The position numbers were made by a program, and so were the translations under genes. This document shows positions 39,906 through 51,805 of a stretch of DNA of 64,000 nucleotides, piece by piece. The stretch covers positions 9,706,475 through 9,770,474 of the forward strand of contig NC_052407.1 of assembly GCF_009389715.1 (NCBI RefSeq). The letters run 5' to 3'. The DNA comes from Phoenix dactylifera (taxonomy: Eukaryota > Streptophyta > Magnoliopsida > Arecales > Arecaceae). The first letter of the stretch is position 1. Every line of letters starts with the position of its first letter. The notes beneath the pieces are model-generated. The model saw nothing but the letters and a program-made list of their open reading frames with translations, did no database searches and was not told the origin of the DNA.

Positions 39906-40861
39906 AGTCATGATGAATGCCATCACTTTCTAGTCTCAAAAAAATGACTACTAGGACTACTAGTTTGTGAATTCCATGTGTTTAGCCATATGCCCATGAA
40001 ATCTTCAAATGCCTACAAGATCCAGTCATCATAATAAGGTGGTCAAATGGCAGATATCTGATCCATCTCAAACTTAAAAACCAAATTAAAAGAAAGATTA
40101 TATTTTATACAATGTATTGCTAGCCATTCAATAGCCACAGGAAAATTAGATCCAAGTCTTATTCCGGCAGCTCTACTATATGTGGATCCAAAAATTCAAC
40201 GCATATGACCGCTGGGGACAACCAGCACAAGTCATTGATCGCTAAAATCTAAAACTTTTGAATGAATACAAGCGAGCAACGACAAGTAGAGTGAGTCAGG
40301 CTTTTCTTCGAACGGTGAGAATGCATGTTGTGCTCGTGAAAGAAAAACCGATGGTATATCATGGATAGAAAGATGGTGTGTTAAGTTTGATTGACCGATC
40401 TGAAGAGAAATCCAAATCAAAGAAGCAACAGATCGATCGGATCAAAGATAAAAAGATTAAAATTCCAACAAAATCACTCAATCAATTGATATCAAACAAA
40501 ATTGAGACAGATACTTAGAGCGATCAATCGATTAATATCTTACTCAAGACTATTTACACCAAACCAAACATCCTACAAGCTTGAATAAGTCCAATGCACC
40601 GAAAAGCGAGCATAGCAATCTACTTTACATTTTTATTCTCTGAGAAAGAAAATCTCTCCCAAGTATTGATCCCAACAATTAAATCAGGAGAAAAAACTAA
40701 GATTTATTTTCCCTATATATAGCATATATCATGACCATTAGTAGGCATCATCCTAAAAAAAAATAATTTAATGTGAATAGCATGGCTTCCGGTAAATAAC
40801 CATGATATTACAATCAGCATTTAATATCTCTAGCATCTGAGTTTGGATGATACATAGGATG
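39906..40861. other. Intergenic stretch, nothing recognised
   Basis: AT-moderate DNA with short frames only (for example the complement of 40232-40420), which show no domain. Confidence 0.35.
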
Positions 40862-41830
40862 TGTTGTGGTTCAAATTTGGCCTAAGGGTGATCACGTTGG
40901 AGGAGTCGGGGGAGCTGTCGGTTGAGACGGAGAAAGTACACCACCTTCCGCAAGCCGGCGTACCTGCACAAAACCTCACCGGTGTTTCTGGTGAGGGCCC
41001 TCCAATGCTTAAGTTATTAGCGTAGAGTATTTGTTGGCCAAAAAGGTCCTTTAGGCATTACCTGATGGGGCTATTTATAGTTCCCACGGAGGTGCCCAGG
41101 TGGAGGAAGTATGGCCTGTCCTTATTATAGGAAGAGATAGTGCTGGCTAGGTGGCGTGCAGTCACGGCTTGCTTGAGGTACACAGTTTGAGCTATCTCTG
41201 CGCGCGATATAGCGCTGGCATGTGTTGCAGGGTATGGCCCTTGTCAGTAGGCATGGCTGGGGCATCAAGGCGTAGTCCTTTGTCGACGTGTCTTGGCGTG
41301 GCCATTAAACGAAGCATGGTGCGGTGAGGTTGCTGCAGGGCATGGCCGCGTGCATACTGGGTGAGATTAGCTCGGCCTTTGGCGGGGGCCAAGGTCGGCC
41401 TTGCTTGCATAGCAGGGTGCTGAGGTCGTACCGATATGGGAGGCCACGACAAATATTTAGTAAGGTCGGCTCGGCGGGCTCTAAGATTGGCCTAGTCTCT
41501 TTGACTTTGAGGTCTGCTCAGCAGAGCACCCCGAGCTCGGGCCGGGGCGCGTCGTCGCATAAGGCACCCCGAACTTGGCCGGGGCGCATCATCGCATAGG
41601 GCGCTCCGAGCTCGAGCCGGGGTTGGTCGTCGTTGTAGGCTCCAGAGGAGGTTGCTGCAGGTCGTAGCAGTGGAGAGATCTGGCCGAGGTCGGCTTGGCC
41701 TTCGGCGAGGTCCGAAATCGGACTGGCTCTTAGCGGGACCAAGGTCCCGCCTAGTCGGCGCCGAGGTCTACTTGGCTGGAATGGGGTGGTCCCTAGTCCT
41801 AAGTAGGACGATCCATTCCGCCCCCTATCA
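40862..41830 (-). mobile_element. LTR relic, Ty3/gypsy type, minus orientation
   Basis: The left end tgttgtggttcaaatttggcc matches 1776 and the fragment at 39.8 kb. It shares 'cctgcacaaaacctcaccgg' and 'tgtttctggtgagg' with the 1.8-kb relic. The minus-strand TATA box (ctatttatag) is at 41071-41080, and ccctccaatgcttaag, a variant of the shared LTR motif, lies near 41003-41018. The right part is GC-rich, with repeated 'gagctcgggccggggcgc' words. The right end is probably near cgccccctatca (about 41829). No retroelement coding region is attached, so it may be a solo LTR. Confidence 0.65.
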
Positions 41831-43199
41831 AGATGCAAACTGAAAGAAAAATAGATTAGGTTAAAACTCTGTGAGAGGTGCTCATTACATCTCATGAACA
41901 GCCCAAAAAAATGTTGGATGAGATCCATCTCTCCGCTAGAAGAAAAACGAGTCAAGATAGCAAATAAGAACCGAGAGCTTGGTGCCACCTTTTTCTAGAG
42001 AGATATCAAGTTCAAAAACAAGTAATCGCAAAAACTTGTTCCGGTATTCAAATTCATGATCTCTATAATTTGAGCTTTAACATCACATTAACCAATCCAT
42101 TGATCCCAAAAACAGCTCTTATGTATTGCAGTTTCTACTATTGATTATGTAAACTGCTACCTCTTCCTAGTTGTGGTGGTCTTGTTCGTATGACACGAAA
42201 ATTAATTAAAACAAGTACGGCAAGTCTTAAAGTCAGTAGCAGGTTACGAGACCATTAATATATATTAAATTGATGAACTGGGTGGTATAGATGACTTGGT
42301 AGCAAGTAGTATCACATTTCATGCTAATTTTCTTTCACAGACCAATAACAATTATCTTATACATATATTTCCATCCCTTTCTCTGCCAGCATTTTTTTAT
42401 TTTTTATTTTTGGTACAAATGACTGTTCAAACTACTCTAATGTAGGTATAACCAGCAAAATGAAGAGTAAGAAAATGATAAAGTGATGGAGGAGCAGCTC
42501 CTCCTGATGTGTCTAAAGAATCTCTCCAAAGTATTGGGTAGCATAGACGGCAACTCAGTCAGCATTTCTGTTCGTCTTCCGGTACACATGTCTATCCAAC
42601 AGATATTGCAGAGCAGAGGATTTCCATCACCCCTCTGCCTCTCTTTTCATATTCAACTGATCATCGTCGCTCAATCTTTCTCGAGGAGGATATGCTTAGC
42701 CCACAACATTTTTTATTTTTTTTTCCAACCACCGCTGCACGCGTTGCTTGCTTGTTCAAACTTCGGGCATTCACATTGATGTTAACTCCCCTCATGGCAT
42801 CATCATTTGAAGTTAATTGCGAGTGAGAAAGCTATTATATTCTATGCTCATCGCACGATCATCGAACCTTCCATCACATATAGTCCTCTTGTACGCAATC
42901 AAATTAAATGTCAAGACACGAGGTCGGCTCCAAGAAACCACCTTCGTGCTCGCTAAGAAAAACAAACCATCTATATACTAAAGAGAAGTCAACTAAAAAA
43001 AAGAGAGTATTCTAAACACTCGACGCGGAATTCAGATCGATGTTTTATTCTACTCATTAATGATAACTCCGCCCTATCTTTTTTTTCTTTTTTCTTTAAG
43101 TTTAGACGGTACGGAAACAATGTAATGCAAATGACTTGGTCTCGTATCCACCTTCTCCCACTTGCTATGGACGAAGATAATGCATGCAGGACCAATTGC
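41831..43199. other. Intergenic stretch, nothing recognised
   Basis: Frames such as 42483-42779 have no domain. No repeat ends were found. Confidence 0.35.
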
Positions 43200-43202
43200 T
43201 GT

Positions 43203-44800
43203 CACTACAGCAAAATGGGGCTTCGCCGACGCTTCTCTGCCGACGCAAGAAAGAAGCATCGGCAATTTGGTCACTGCACTAAAATTTGCCGACGCTTTAT
43301 AGTAGCGGCGGAAGGAATTTGGATTAAACGACGATGATGAGCGTCGTGAGAAAATTTTGGTATCCGACAATGCTTATAAACTTCGTTAAAGGCCAAAGGC
43401 GAAATGACACGACCCTTTCTAAAAGCGTCGTCGGAGGCCCTTTGCTCCTGAACTTTTCCGAATAAATAAAATGGCGTGAAGTGTGACGACGCTTTAGAAA
43501 GTGTCGTCGGAGTCTTTCCTCCTCCCTTCCAGAGCCTTCCCCACCCCCCAAATAAATCCCAAACTCCTCTCCCACCAATGCCCAAATAAATCCCTAACCC
43601 CCTCCCCTCCCCTCCGCGGCTATGCGCGGAGTCTCTTCTCTGACAGTCGGGCCCCAACACCGTCGCCTCCGTCATCAGAGAGGGTGACCCGAATGTCGGT
43701 CCCACAGAGAGTGATCCCTGTGGCTTCCTGTTTCACCATGAAGGGCGCCGAGGGTTTCAACTCTATCGGCCGCTCCATCGTCCAACACTCCTGCCGAGGG
43801 TTTCAACTTCATCGCCGACTCGGAGAAGGAGAAGGAGGAATGGTTCAACTCCATCGGCCGCTCCACTGTCCAGGACTCCCGCTCTATCATCGACTCCAAG
43901 GGTTTCTTCTCCTTTTTTTCTTTCTTTCTTGGGTGTGCTTTTTTTGATCGTGTTGGCAGGAAGCCATGGGGAATCGATGCATAAGACCTATAGCTGCTAG
44001 ATTTCTCCAGCGTTATTTACTACGACGCCGATGGGAGAAAGCTGTCAGAGGTGCCCACACTGTGGTCACCGCTCTGAAGCCTGCTGCCTTCCTTCCTGCA
44101 TTCGGTCATCGTCGGTTAGGATACAAAGAAGGAAGCTGTCTGAGCACTTCGTTAATCCTCCTTTCTCTCTCTCTCTCTCTCTATTTTGTTAAACAATCCC
44201 TTCCTCTTTATAGAGTGCTTAGAAGCTACATGTCCGAGTGTTAAACATCGCAGTGTTTTTTTTATGTATAAATTCATGCAAAAAATAGTTATAATTTTTT
44301 TCTCCTTTCTCTGACTGCTATTGTAATTTGGCAGTGCTGGAAATTAATGTATGGATCTATTCTTATAAATTATCACATGCTTCACTTCGTGCTTTGCCTT
44401 CTTCTTGTTTATTCTACAATTTATGTGTTCAATTCTTCAAATTTTCTTGTTATTATTAGCAGGTACTTATATTGCTTGATCGTTGCAAAGCAGATAATTT
44501 CTTTGCAGAACTATCCAGTAGAAAATAGGTATACATTTAAAAAAAATAATTTTTTTTAAAAAATAATCTTAACGATGCTTTAAAGCGTCATTATAAAAAG
44601 CCGAGCTTCGATTTTAGCGATGTTTTTAAGCATCGCTAGCAATTGATCCCTTAGTGACGCTTTTTAAAAGCGTCAGCAAATTTTTTTTCCACTCTCACAT
44701 GTCCAACGCTTTAAAAAGCATTGGCAGAAAAATTACCGACGCTTATAAGAATCCGTATAAGCTTTAAAAAGTGCTGGAAAAATGCATTTTTGTTGCAGTG
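43203..44800. mobile_element. Non-autonomous CACTA (En/Spm) element, 1598 bp
   Basis: The left end reads CACTACAGCAAAATGGGG and the right end, complemented, reads CACTGCAACAAAAATGC. These are CACTA-type inverted ends with three differences in the first sixteen bases. The triplet TGT flanks both sides (43200-43202 and 44801-44803), the 3-bp target duplication expected of this superfamily. Sub-terminal regions repeat gccgacgctt/aaagcgtcg words many times in both orientations, as CACTA elements do. No transposase is present. Open frames at 43501-43947 and 43966-44244 have no recognised domain and may be captured or random sequence. Confidence 0.85.
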
Positions 44801-45477
44801 TGTCACGCCCCGTCACTTAAGTCAAACATATGATATGGCCGCATGAACTCTAGAGTGGTATCCTATACAAACAATCAAAAATATATTCCAAGCAACTAAA
44901 ATCATTGATATTTGATAGATTTATTCCATAAAGAAATATATATTTATATATACTCATATTAGAGATCAATCAACAATCATGTGGCAAATGATGCAAAATC
45001 CAAAATCAACACATATGTTCTATATAAGTGATTGTGTATAGAAATTCTTATCTTTACTAATCTTAGACTTAAATATAACAAAGTTGAGAGCAAAGTGTTT
45101 TACTCAACACCTTTTTACTCAGGCATACTCACTTAGAAAGCCATATATCATCACCAAAATAATCTTACTTGCTTATAGAATTAGTAGATGATTATAACAA
45201 GGTCAGCTCAAACCCTCTCCTAGGGCAGTATAATGCTGACTCGGGCTCCCTCTTAGGGTTACAAAATGTTGATCTGAGATCTCTGGTTATGCAATACAGG
45301 CCTGGAGCTTCTAGTCGTACAATGTTGGCCCAAAACCACTCCAAGGATCAATAGATTCACAAGGTTACAAGGTCTTGGCCTGTTAAAGCATCTAGAGAGA
45401 GAAAGTGAGAAAGTAGAGAGAGAGAAAGAGTGACAAAGAGAGAGGAAGACAGGAGCAAGAGAGAGAAGGCAGGAGAG

Positions 45478-45528
<51 letters not shown>

Positions 45529-45970
45529 AGAGTTGGGGTTCCCTCTCAAAAGAGTGAAAGAAGATGGGTTCTAGGGCCGCCCATCCCCACGGTGGCGACC
45601 TCCGGCAATAGCTAGAAATTAGAGATCAATACCTCAACTCCGATGATAAATCGACGATGATTTGCTAGAAATTCCTAATAGAAATCAGAGAAATCCAATG
45701 CTATTTTCTGGCGGTCGATCGGAGTTTGGGGGTGAGATCGTTACAGGGAAGAGAGGTTGTTTTTATAAGCTGAATTTAGTTATTGTTGAAGTATGATGCA
45801 CCCTCTAATCTCCTATTTCTTGCCGAACTCAGATAGAAAGATGGCTACCATCAAAAGTATTCTTGCTCTATCTCACGTGCTAGGCACATGCTGAGCGCCC
45901 AAGCTGGCTAAGGCCAGACCAGGTCCACCATAGAACTGGCTTTTCTTGGCTTTTATTATATTACAACTTG
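44801..45970 (+). repeat. Interspersed repeat copy A, LTR-like start
   Basis: Begins TGTCACGCCCCG, a start seen in many plant LTR-type repeats. From about 45185 to 45960 it matches copy B (47783-48693) in the same orientation: ataacaaggtcagctcaaac, the 'ctgagatctctggttatgca' segment, a GA-rich part, 'atcaatacctcaactccgat', 'ttttataagctgaat' and 'agaccaggtccacca'. Copy A lacks about 170 bp present in copy B. No protein domains. Probably an LTR or non-autonomous retroelement, but the ends are incompletely defined. Confidence 0.65.
45484..45524. repeat. (GA)n microsatellite in repeat copy A
   Basis: About twenty GA units. A shorter GA run lies at the matching place in copy B (about 48089-48112). 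Confidence 0.9.
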
Positions 45971-46165
45971 AAAGGCTGTCAGTCTGTCACTTAGGTACGG
46001 CTGTACCCCTGGTCGGCCTTTCCAAATGTCCTAAATATGATCGAACCACTGGAGAGAACCGGTCAAGCTCCCGAAGCCGTGCTGCTCATTCTCTAGACTT
46101 CGTCCTTCTCCAGTTTACTTGGTAAACTTACCTCACACCATCCATCCCCTTTATTTGCCAAACAC

Positions 46166-46174
46166 CTATAAATA
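46166..46174 (+). promoter_or_regulatory. TATA box of the peroxidase gene
   Basis: CTATAAATA lies 83 bp upstream of the peroxidase ATG. This gives a predicted transcription start near 46197 and a leader of about 60 bases. The upstream in-frame ATG at 46119 is before the TATA box and so is not the start. Confidence 0.75.
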
Positions 46175-46256
46175 CGAAGGTATCATAGCTGCTCTTCTCC
46201 ATCAACTGCTTTCTCTCCCCCTCTCTTTCATCTACTACACAAAGCTAGCGCACAAG

Positions 46257-47357
46257 ATGAGAAGAGCTGGATTTCAGATGCCCACCTGCACCTCATGCTT
46301 TCTCTTCATCATGGCCATCCAGGCCACGTTCCAAGTATCGTTGGCTTCCCTAAAAGTCGGCTATTATAACCACAAATGCCGCTCAGCGGAAGCCATTGTG
46401 AGACAGACCGTGCGCCAGGCCATGGTCCGTAATCTGGCCATCGGCGCCGGGCTCGTCAGGATGCACTTCCATGACTGTTTTGTTAGGGTAAGTTCCATGC
46501 TATATGTATCCTCTAACTCCTTCCTCCGGCTTCTATGATCCCAACTGCCACCACCCATGCAATAATCGCTAATTCTCTCGTTATGCTTCATCCAGGGCTG
46601 CGATGCTTCGGTCCTTCTCGACTCCACCCCTGGCAATCCTTCCGAGAAGGAATCCCCGGCGAATAACCCGAGCCTACGAGGGTTTGAGGTGATCGATGAA
46701 GCCAAGTCAAGAATCGAGTCCGTCTGTCCATCCACAGTCTCCTGTGCCGATATCCTCTCCTTCGCTGCCCGCGACGCCGCCTACTTTGCTGGCGGCATCA
46801 AATACGCCGTTCCGGCAGGCCGGCGCGACGGAAGAGTCTCCCTCGAATCCGAAGTCCTTTCCAACAACCTCCCCCCTCCCGTATTCAACGCTGTTCAGCT
46901 CGAGGAGAGCTTCGCTCGAAAAGGACTCACTCTTGATGAAATGGTCACGCTCTCGGGAGCCCACTCGTTCGGCGTCTCCCACTGCTCGTCGTTCGCCGAT
47001 CGTGTCAACGCCACCGGCCCGCGGGATCCCACGATGGACCGCAGATTTAACGCCTTCTTGAAGTCTAAATGCTCGCCGGCTGGAAGCGATCCGACGGTCA
47101 ACCTGGACGTCGTGACGCCGAAGCGGTTGGACAATCAGTACTACAAGAACTTGCGGAAGGGCAGAGGGCTGCTGACGTCGGACCAGACCTTGCAAACCAG
47201 CGCGCTGACGGCGAGGCTGGTCGCAGCCAATGCCGAGAGGCCTCGGGCTTGGGCTGCTAATTTTGCAGCGGCCATGGTGAAGATGGGATCCATCGAGGTT
47301 CTCACTGGAGATCAGGGTGAGATCAGGAGGACGTGTAGGTTTGTGAACAAGTTCTAG
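46257..47357 (+). CDS. Class III (secretory) peroxidase, two exons
   Basis: Exons 46257-46487 and 46596-47357 around a 108-bp GT-AG intron join to 330 codons plus TAG. Residues 1-30 form a signal peptide with hydrophobic core [17 protein letters not shown]. Distal haem-site R68 and H72 lie in [12 protein letters not shown], followed by GCDASVLLD. Proximal haem ligand H200 lies in [11 protein letters not shown], exactly 128 residues after the distal His as in the family. Conserved cysteines (for example C41, C74, C79, C127) are present for disulphides. The enzyme oxidises phenolics with hydrogen peroxide in the apothecium-free plant cell wall or vacuole, in lignification, defence and wall remodelling. 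The intron after HDCFVR is a classic class III position. It sits between two copies of one repeat. Confidence 0.96.
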
Positions 47358-47782
47358 TTCTTAGTACATCTCTGCGTTCGGTAACTAGCGTGTTATTACC
47401 TTCTTTCCTTTTTGTTGGATTGGTTTATTGAGGAGGACTTAAGTGTATATTGCAAAGTTTTTACCAAGCCCTTTTATTCTTTTTTTTCCTTCCATAAGAT
47501 GGCTGTATGAAATATGACTAAAATGATTCATAATAAATTATATGCATTTGTTTTGACCAGTTCTAAAAGCTTTTCCTTCTTAATGTTCTTTCATATATGG
47601 GGAAACTTTCCTACAATGACGTAGGCCCGTCGAAGACTCGCTCAATGTCATGAACGCGTTTTATCCAAAATAGATTATTGCACAACTCTCCAACAACTTT
47701 AAAATGCTCGAGTAATTCAGTAACAATTGTCAGGTTCTTACCTTTCAGCTTTCCTACTTAAGGCGTTTATCACCGACAATAT
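47358..47782. other. 3' flank of the peroxidase gene
   Basis: Probably the 3' UTR, followed by AT-rich DNA with a possible polyadenylation signal (aataaa, near 47531). No further feature seen. Confidence 0.45.
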
Positions 47783-48693
47783 ATAGTAGACGATCATAAC
47801 AAGGTCAGCTCAAACCCTTGCCTAGGGCCGTATAATGGTGACCCGGGCCCTCCTTTAGGGTCCTATAACACCGATCCGAGATCTCTGGTTATGCAATATT
47901 GGTTTAGAGCTCCAAGTCGCACAATGTTGGCCCAAGACCCCTCCAAAGATCAATTGGTCTACAAGGTGTTGGGTCCTTTCTTGAGGCCCATTAAGGCATC
48001 TAGAGAGAGAAAGTAGAGAGGGAAAGAGGGGCAAAGAGAGAAAGAGAGGAGAGAGCAAGAGAGAGAAGGCAAGAGAGAAAATAAGACAGAGGGAGAGAGA
48101 GAGAGAGAGAGAGACTTGGGGTTCCCTCTCAAAAGAGAGGAAGAAGGGTTCTAGGGCCGCCTACCCCCATGACGGTGACCTCCGATAATAGCAGCAATGG
48201 CAATGGCGATGACCCGAACAACGAGGAGTCACAACTAGTGGTTGGCGGCGGCATGCAAGAAAAGAAAAGAAAAGAAAAATAGGGGAAGGTTGTGCTCTAT
48301 AAATTCGGCGGCTAGCGACTCTAGTTAGGCTATCAATGGTGGTCTAGGGGTCGGAAAAGCAAACGAGAAGAAGAGTTAGAGATCAATACCTCAACTCCGA
48401 TGATAAATCGATGATGAGTTGCTAGGAATTCCTAATGGAAATCAGAAGAACCCGGCGCTATTTTCTAGCGGTCGATTGGAATTTGGGGGTGAGATTGTTA
48501 CAGGGAAGAGAGGAGGTTTTTATAAGCTGAATCTATGCATTGGTGGAGTGTGATGCACCCTCGAATCTCCCATTTCTTGCCGGACTCCCATCAGAAGTGC
48601 TCCTCCTCTGTCTCACGTGCTAGGCACACGCTGAGTGGCCAAAGCAGCTGGGGAGGCCAGACCAGGTCCACCATAAAATTGGCTTTTATTATG
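47783..48693 (+). repeat. Interspersed repeat copy B
   Basis: Direct-orientation partner of copy A. It shares the segments listed there but holds an extra ~170 bp (about 48185-48375), including an aaaagaaaagaaaag tract. It starts without the TGTCACGCC end seen in copy A, so it is 5'-truncated or its end has diverged. It ends near ggcttttattat, where copy A also stops matching. Confidence 0.65.
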
Positions 48694-48844
48694 GGGGAAA
48701 CTAATGGCCGATCCATTTTTTGATCGGACTCTAACTTTTAATCCCTTGTTTAACAATTGGTCCAACTATATTTCGATATTCCATCATGAGACAAAAATAC
48801 CCCTCATAAATTCACTCTTCCTCACTTCCACGAATAGCGACCTC

Positions 48845-49340
48845 TTCAACAGTGAGGCTGAGGGGTGCATCATCGGGCACCTTGGCCGCCGGCCACGGCC
48901 TGGCCCCCTCCCGCGCCCTCTCCCGTGGCCGCCACGGCCCGGCCTCCTTCCGGGGCGCCGGCCTCGCGGGAGGAGAAGAAAGGAGAAGAAGGGAGGCCGT
49001 GGCTGGCGGCCATCGACCGCAGCCTGGCCCCCTCCCGCTGCTGCCAGGACTCCGCCCCCTTCCGCGCTGCCAGAGATGCCTCCGCCCCCACGGTGGGACG
49101 GTGACGAAGAAGAGGGAGAAGGGGGCACCCTCCCGCATCCCGCGGCTGCCGCCGGCCACGGCCCGACCCCCTCCCGCATCTGCCGTGGCCCGGCCTCTTT
49201 CCAGTAACGCCAGCCTCGTAGGAGGAGAAGACTTCGCTGCTAGCCTGCTGCAGCTGCGGCCGGCTGCCGCCCGGCCTCCTCCCGCGGCCTCCTCCTGTGG
49301 CCACCACAGCCCGACCCCCTTCCGGCGCTGCCGGCCTCGC
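48845..49340. repeat. GC-rich low-complexity block
   Basis: About 500 bp of reiterated ccggcc, cctcccgc, gccgccgg and gaggagaagaa words, with long stop-free frames on both strands (up to 223 codons). The peptides are Arg/Pro/Gly/Ala-rich, differ between frames without domain resemblance, and start and stop with the composition. The block repeats 'cgcgggaggagaagaaaggagaag' twice, near 48964 and 49338. I read it as repeat DNA and not as genes. Confidence 0.65.
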
Positions 49341-49560
49341 GGGAGGAGAAGAAAGAAGAAGAAAGAAGAAAGGAGAAGAAGGGAAGAAGAGAAGAAAAAA
49401 AAGAAAAAGAAAAAAAGAAGAAAAGGAAAGAAAAAAAGAAAAGAAAAGAAAAAAAGAAAAAAAGAAAGAAAAAATAAATACATAAATAAGATAATAAATA
49501 AATATATTTTAATAAAATAAAATAATAAATAAATGAATAAATAAATAAATAAAAATAAAA
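49341..49560. repeat. Purine tract grading into an (AAAT)n-like tract
   Basis: Almost pure A/G on the plus strand to about 49470, then aataaataaat-type sequence. Simple-sequence DNA joined to the GC-rich block before it. Confidence 0.85.
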
Positions 49561-49584
49561 CTAATGAGTGAGTGACAAATAATC

Positions 49585-49920
49585 TGATCTTTATGATATT
49601 GATAGGTAAAGTGGATTTATCACCATTGCAATTAGTTAAGTAAGTTTGAAACTCAGTTCATATAGCTTCGAGCATAGTTAACTCACCATTGCAATTAGGT
49701 TAGTAAGCTTGGTACATAGGTAATATTGCATGACACACATTTAAGTAAGCTTGGCATGCAGTTAATCAATGTTTGAACACTTAATCTAGCTTGGCATATA
49801 GTTAAGTAAGTTTGGAACATACTTAATGTAGCATGGTACACAGTTAAATCATCTCGGAATATAGTTAAATTTTCTTTACACAGTTAATTAAGATGGCTCA
49901 ATGTTGTAAAAAGTTTGAAA
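49585..49920. repeat. Degenerate small tandem array
   Basis: Words like cagttaagtaagcttgg, catagttaactca, acacagttaaatca and tagcttggcatatagttaa recur about ten times with irregular spacing of 25-45 bp. It is an eroded tandem repeat or a satellite fragment of unknown family. Confidence 0.55.
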
Positions 49921-51788
49921 TCAATTAACTCCTTTTTGAGTAGTTAAAGAAAGATTGCGCAAATAAATGATCCAAGAAAAATTTGTAAAGACCATCAATA
50001 GCAAATCAGAACCAACAACTATAGAGTCCTTTATTAAATCAAATCCAAAGTTTCTAAAAGAAACATAAAAACCAACTTTGTCCAAAACAGGAACATAAAC
50101 TAAATTTTGAGAAAAAAAAAAAATAAAAGGTCTTATCTAAATCTAAAATAAATCAAGAATCCAAGACTATCCTATAGCATCTAACTACTTTGATATGTGA
50201 AAATGCTTAATTTTCAGTGGCAATTGATGTTTCATTTTTAATTAGAGGCCCACAAAAACAAGCAATTGTGATTGGCGTGGTATGGTGCAGGATTTAACTT
50301 GTTCTGTTTCAGGCTTCAAATCATGCAAAGCATGGCCTAAAATTAGCTACCTTGGTGATTTGCCTCTTCAGGTGCATTTGGAAAGGAAAATGTCGCTAAT
50401 TAGCTTAGCTTTGTGGGTACTTGTTGTTAGATTTGGGACCGGCCCACTAGATTGCTGTAACTAGTTTGAGCTGATCATCTTGGTTGTGTTTATTAGAATA
50501 ATATAATTTTGTTTCTCCAAAAAATAAAAAATTAGGTTCAGGCCAAATGTCTAGTACACTACCCTGAAGAGAAGCATTTTGTTTGAATCCTGTAAGCATC
50601 AATAGAACTCAAAGAATAGGGTTCAGGTTGTATCTTTCATGCAACAGAATAATTAATCTTCTTTTGTGACATTAACTATTGGATCACATCCTACATAGAT
50701 CTCAAAGCACTTTGAACTCCTTCATTCATCTATCTGCACATATCTCAAAGCAGTAATTACATGATCCAACAGTGGATTCGTGCGAAGGGATGTAAAATCT
50801 TTTTTTTTCACAAAAGATGCAACCCATATCCCGGTAAATAATCTGAGATTAACCTACCATTTATGCATTGCACCAATCTTTGAGTGCCACATTCAATAGG
50901 GAATCGAGGAGGGAAATGAAATGGCGAATGGTAGTAACAATCTCTAGATAATCTTTGTCCAACAGATTTCAAATTCGGATTTTGGACAAACTCCTAACAG
51001 AAGAGGATATAACTTCTAGATTATCAGCAGTTTTATTCCTTCAATTTGGATGAGTAGTTTGGAAATCGAAAACAAAAATGTTGGCGATTATGGTTTGTAC
51101 AGCTTTTCGGATTGACAATTGTAAATTGCACACCTTAAAATACATGATAATATATGGAAATAAAGTAATAATGCAGTATTTTCAAAATACTCTTCTTTCA
51201 AAGTATTCATATGACGGCGATGATGATAATAATAATTTAAAAATTATAAAAATTTATTAAAGTTTCATTTGAAACTTTGCTAGTTTGAGAATGCTTTCTA
51301 TATTGTCATTTCAAAAAAATATTTTCTATATTTACGTACATCTCTTTTCTTATAAGAATCATTGGATCAATTTTGGATCAAAGCACATATATATATTTGT
51401 TTGCATTCTCAATTTTTTACAATATTTATTAAAAATATGAATTGATAGATAAGCTATAACATAGATGAGCAATAAATAATTACATTCTATATATTACACC
51501 TTTAATGTTTTGAAACGACCTTAATAAATTTTTATTTTTATTTTTATTTTATTTTTGACCCACGTACATGAGCATATCTTTGTATCTAGCAACAAGACGT
51601 TACTCAGAAAAAATATAGTTACTAACAAGAAGAATCTAGCTTTAGCAAAAAAAAAACAAAAAACAAGAAGAATCTAGACTATCACACATAATAATATATA
51701 TATATTGTCTGCAAAAGTGTTGGATATGATGATCCAACCAGCAAAAGTCACACGCTTCAAATCTCACTTTATTCGAGTTTTTTCCACC
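49921..51788. other. AT-rich intergenic DNA, nothing recognised
   Basis: Short frames only, poly-A and TA runs (near 51380-51400 and 51690-51705). No gene or element end supported. Confidence 0.4.
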
Positions 51789-51805
51789 TTAAAAAACCAG
51801 GTCTT

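Noticed and set aside
43501-44244. Open frames of 148 and 92 codons inside the CACTA element
   Set aside because: No transposase or known domain, and they overlap with antisense frames of equal length. Captured host sequence cannot be excluded without a search.
46119-46256. Upstream in-frame start for the peroxidase
   Set aside because: It would place the start before the TATA box at 46166 and add 46 residues in front of a normal signal peptide.
46696-47195. Alternative and antisense frames of 121-162 codons within the peroxidase exon
   Set aside because: They are shadows of a GC-rich exon. The peroxidase frame has all catalytic residues and a proper intron.
48784-49520. Long overlapping open frames on both strands (up to 223 codons)
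   Set aside because: They follow from GC-rich and purine-rich low-complexity DNA lacking stops. The peptides are Arg/Pro/Gly or Lys/Glu runs, no domain is seen, and both strands are open equally.
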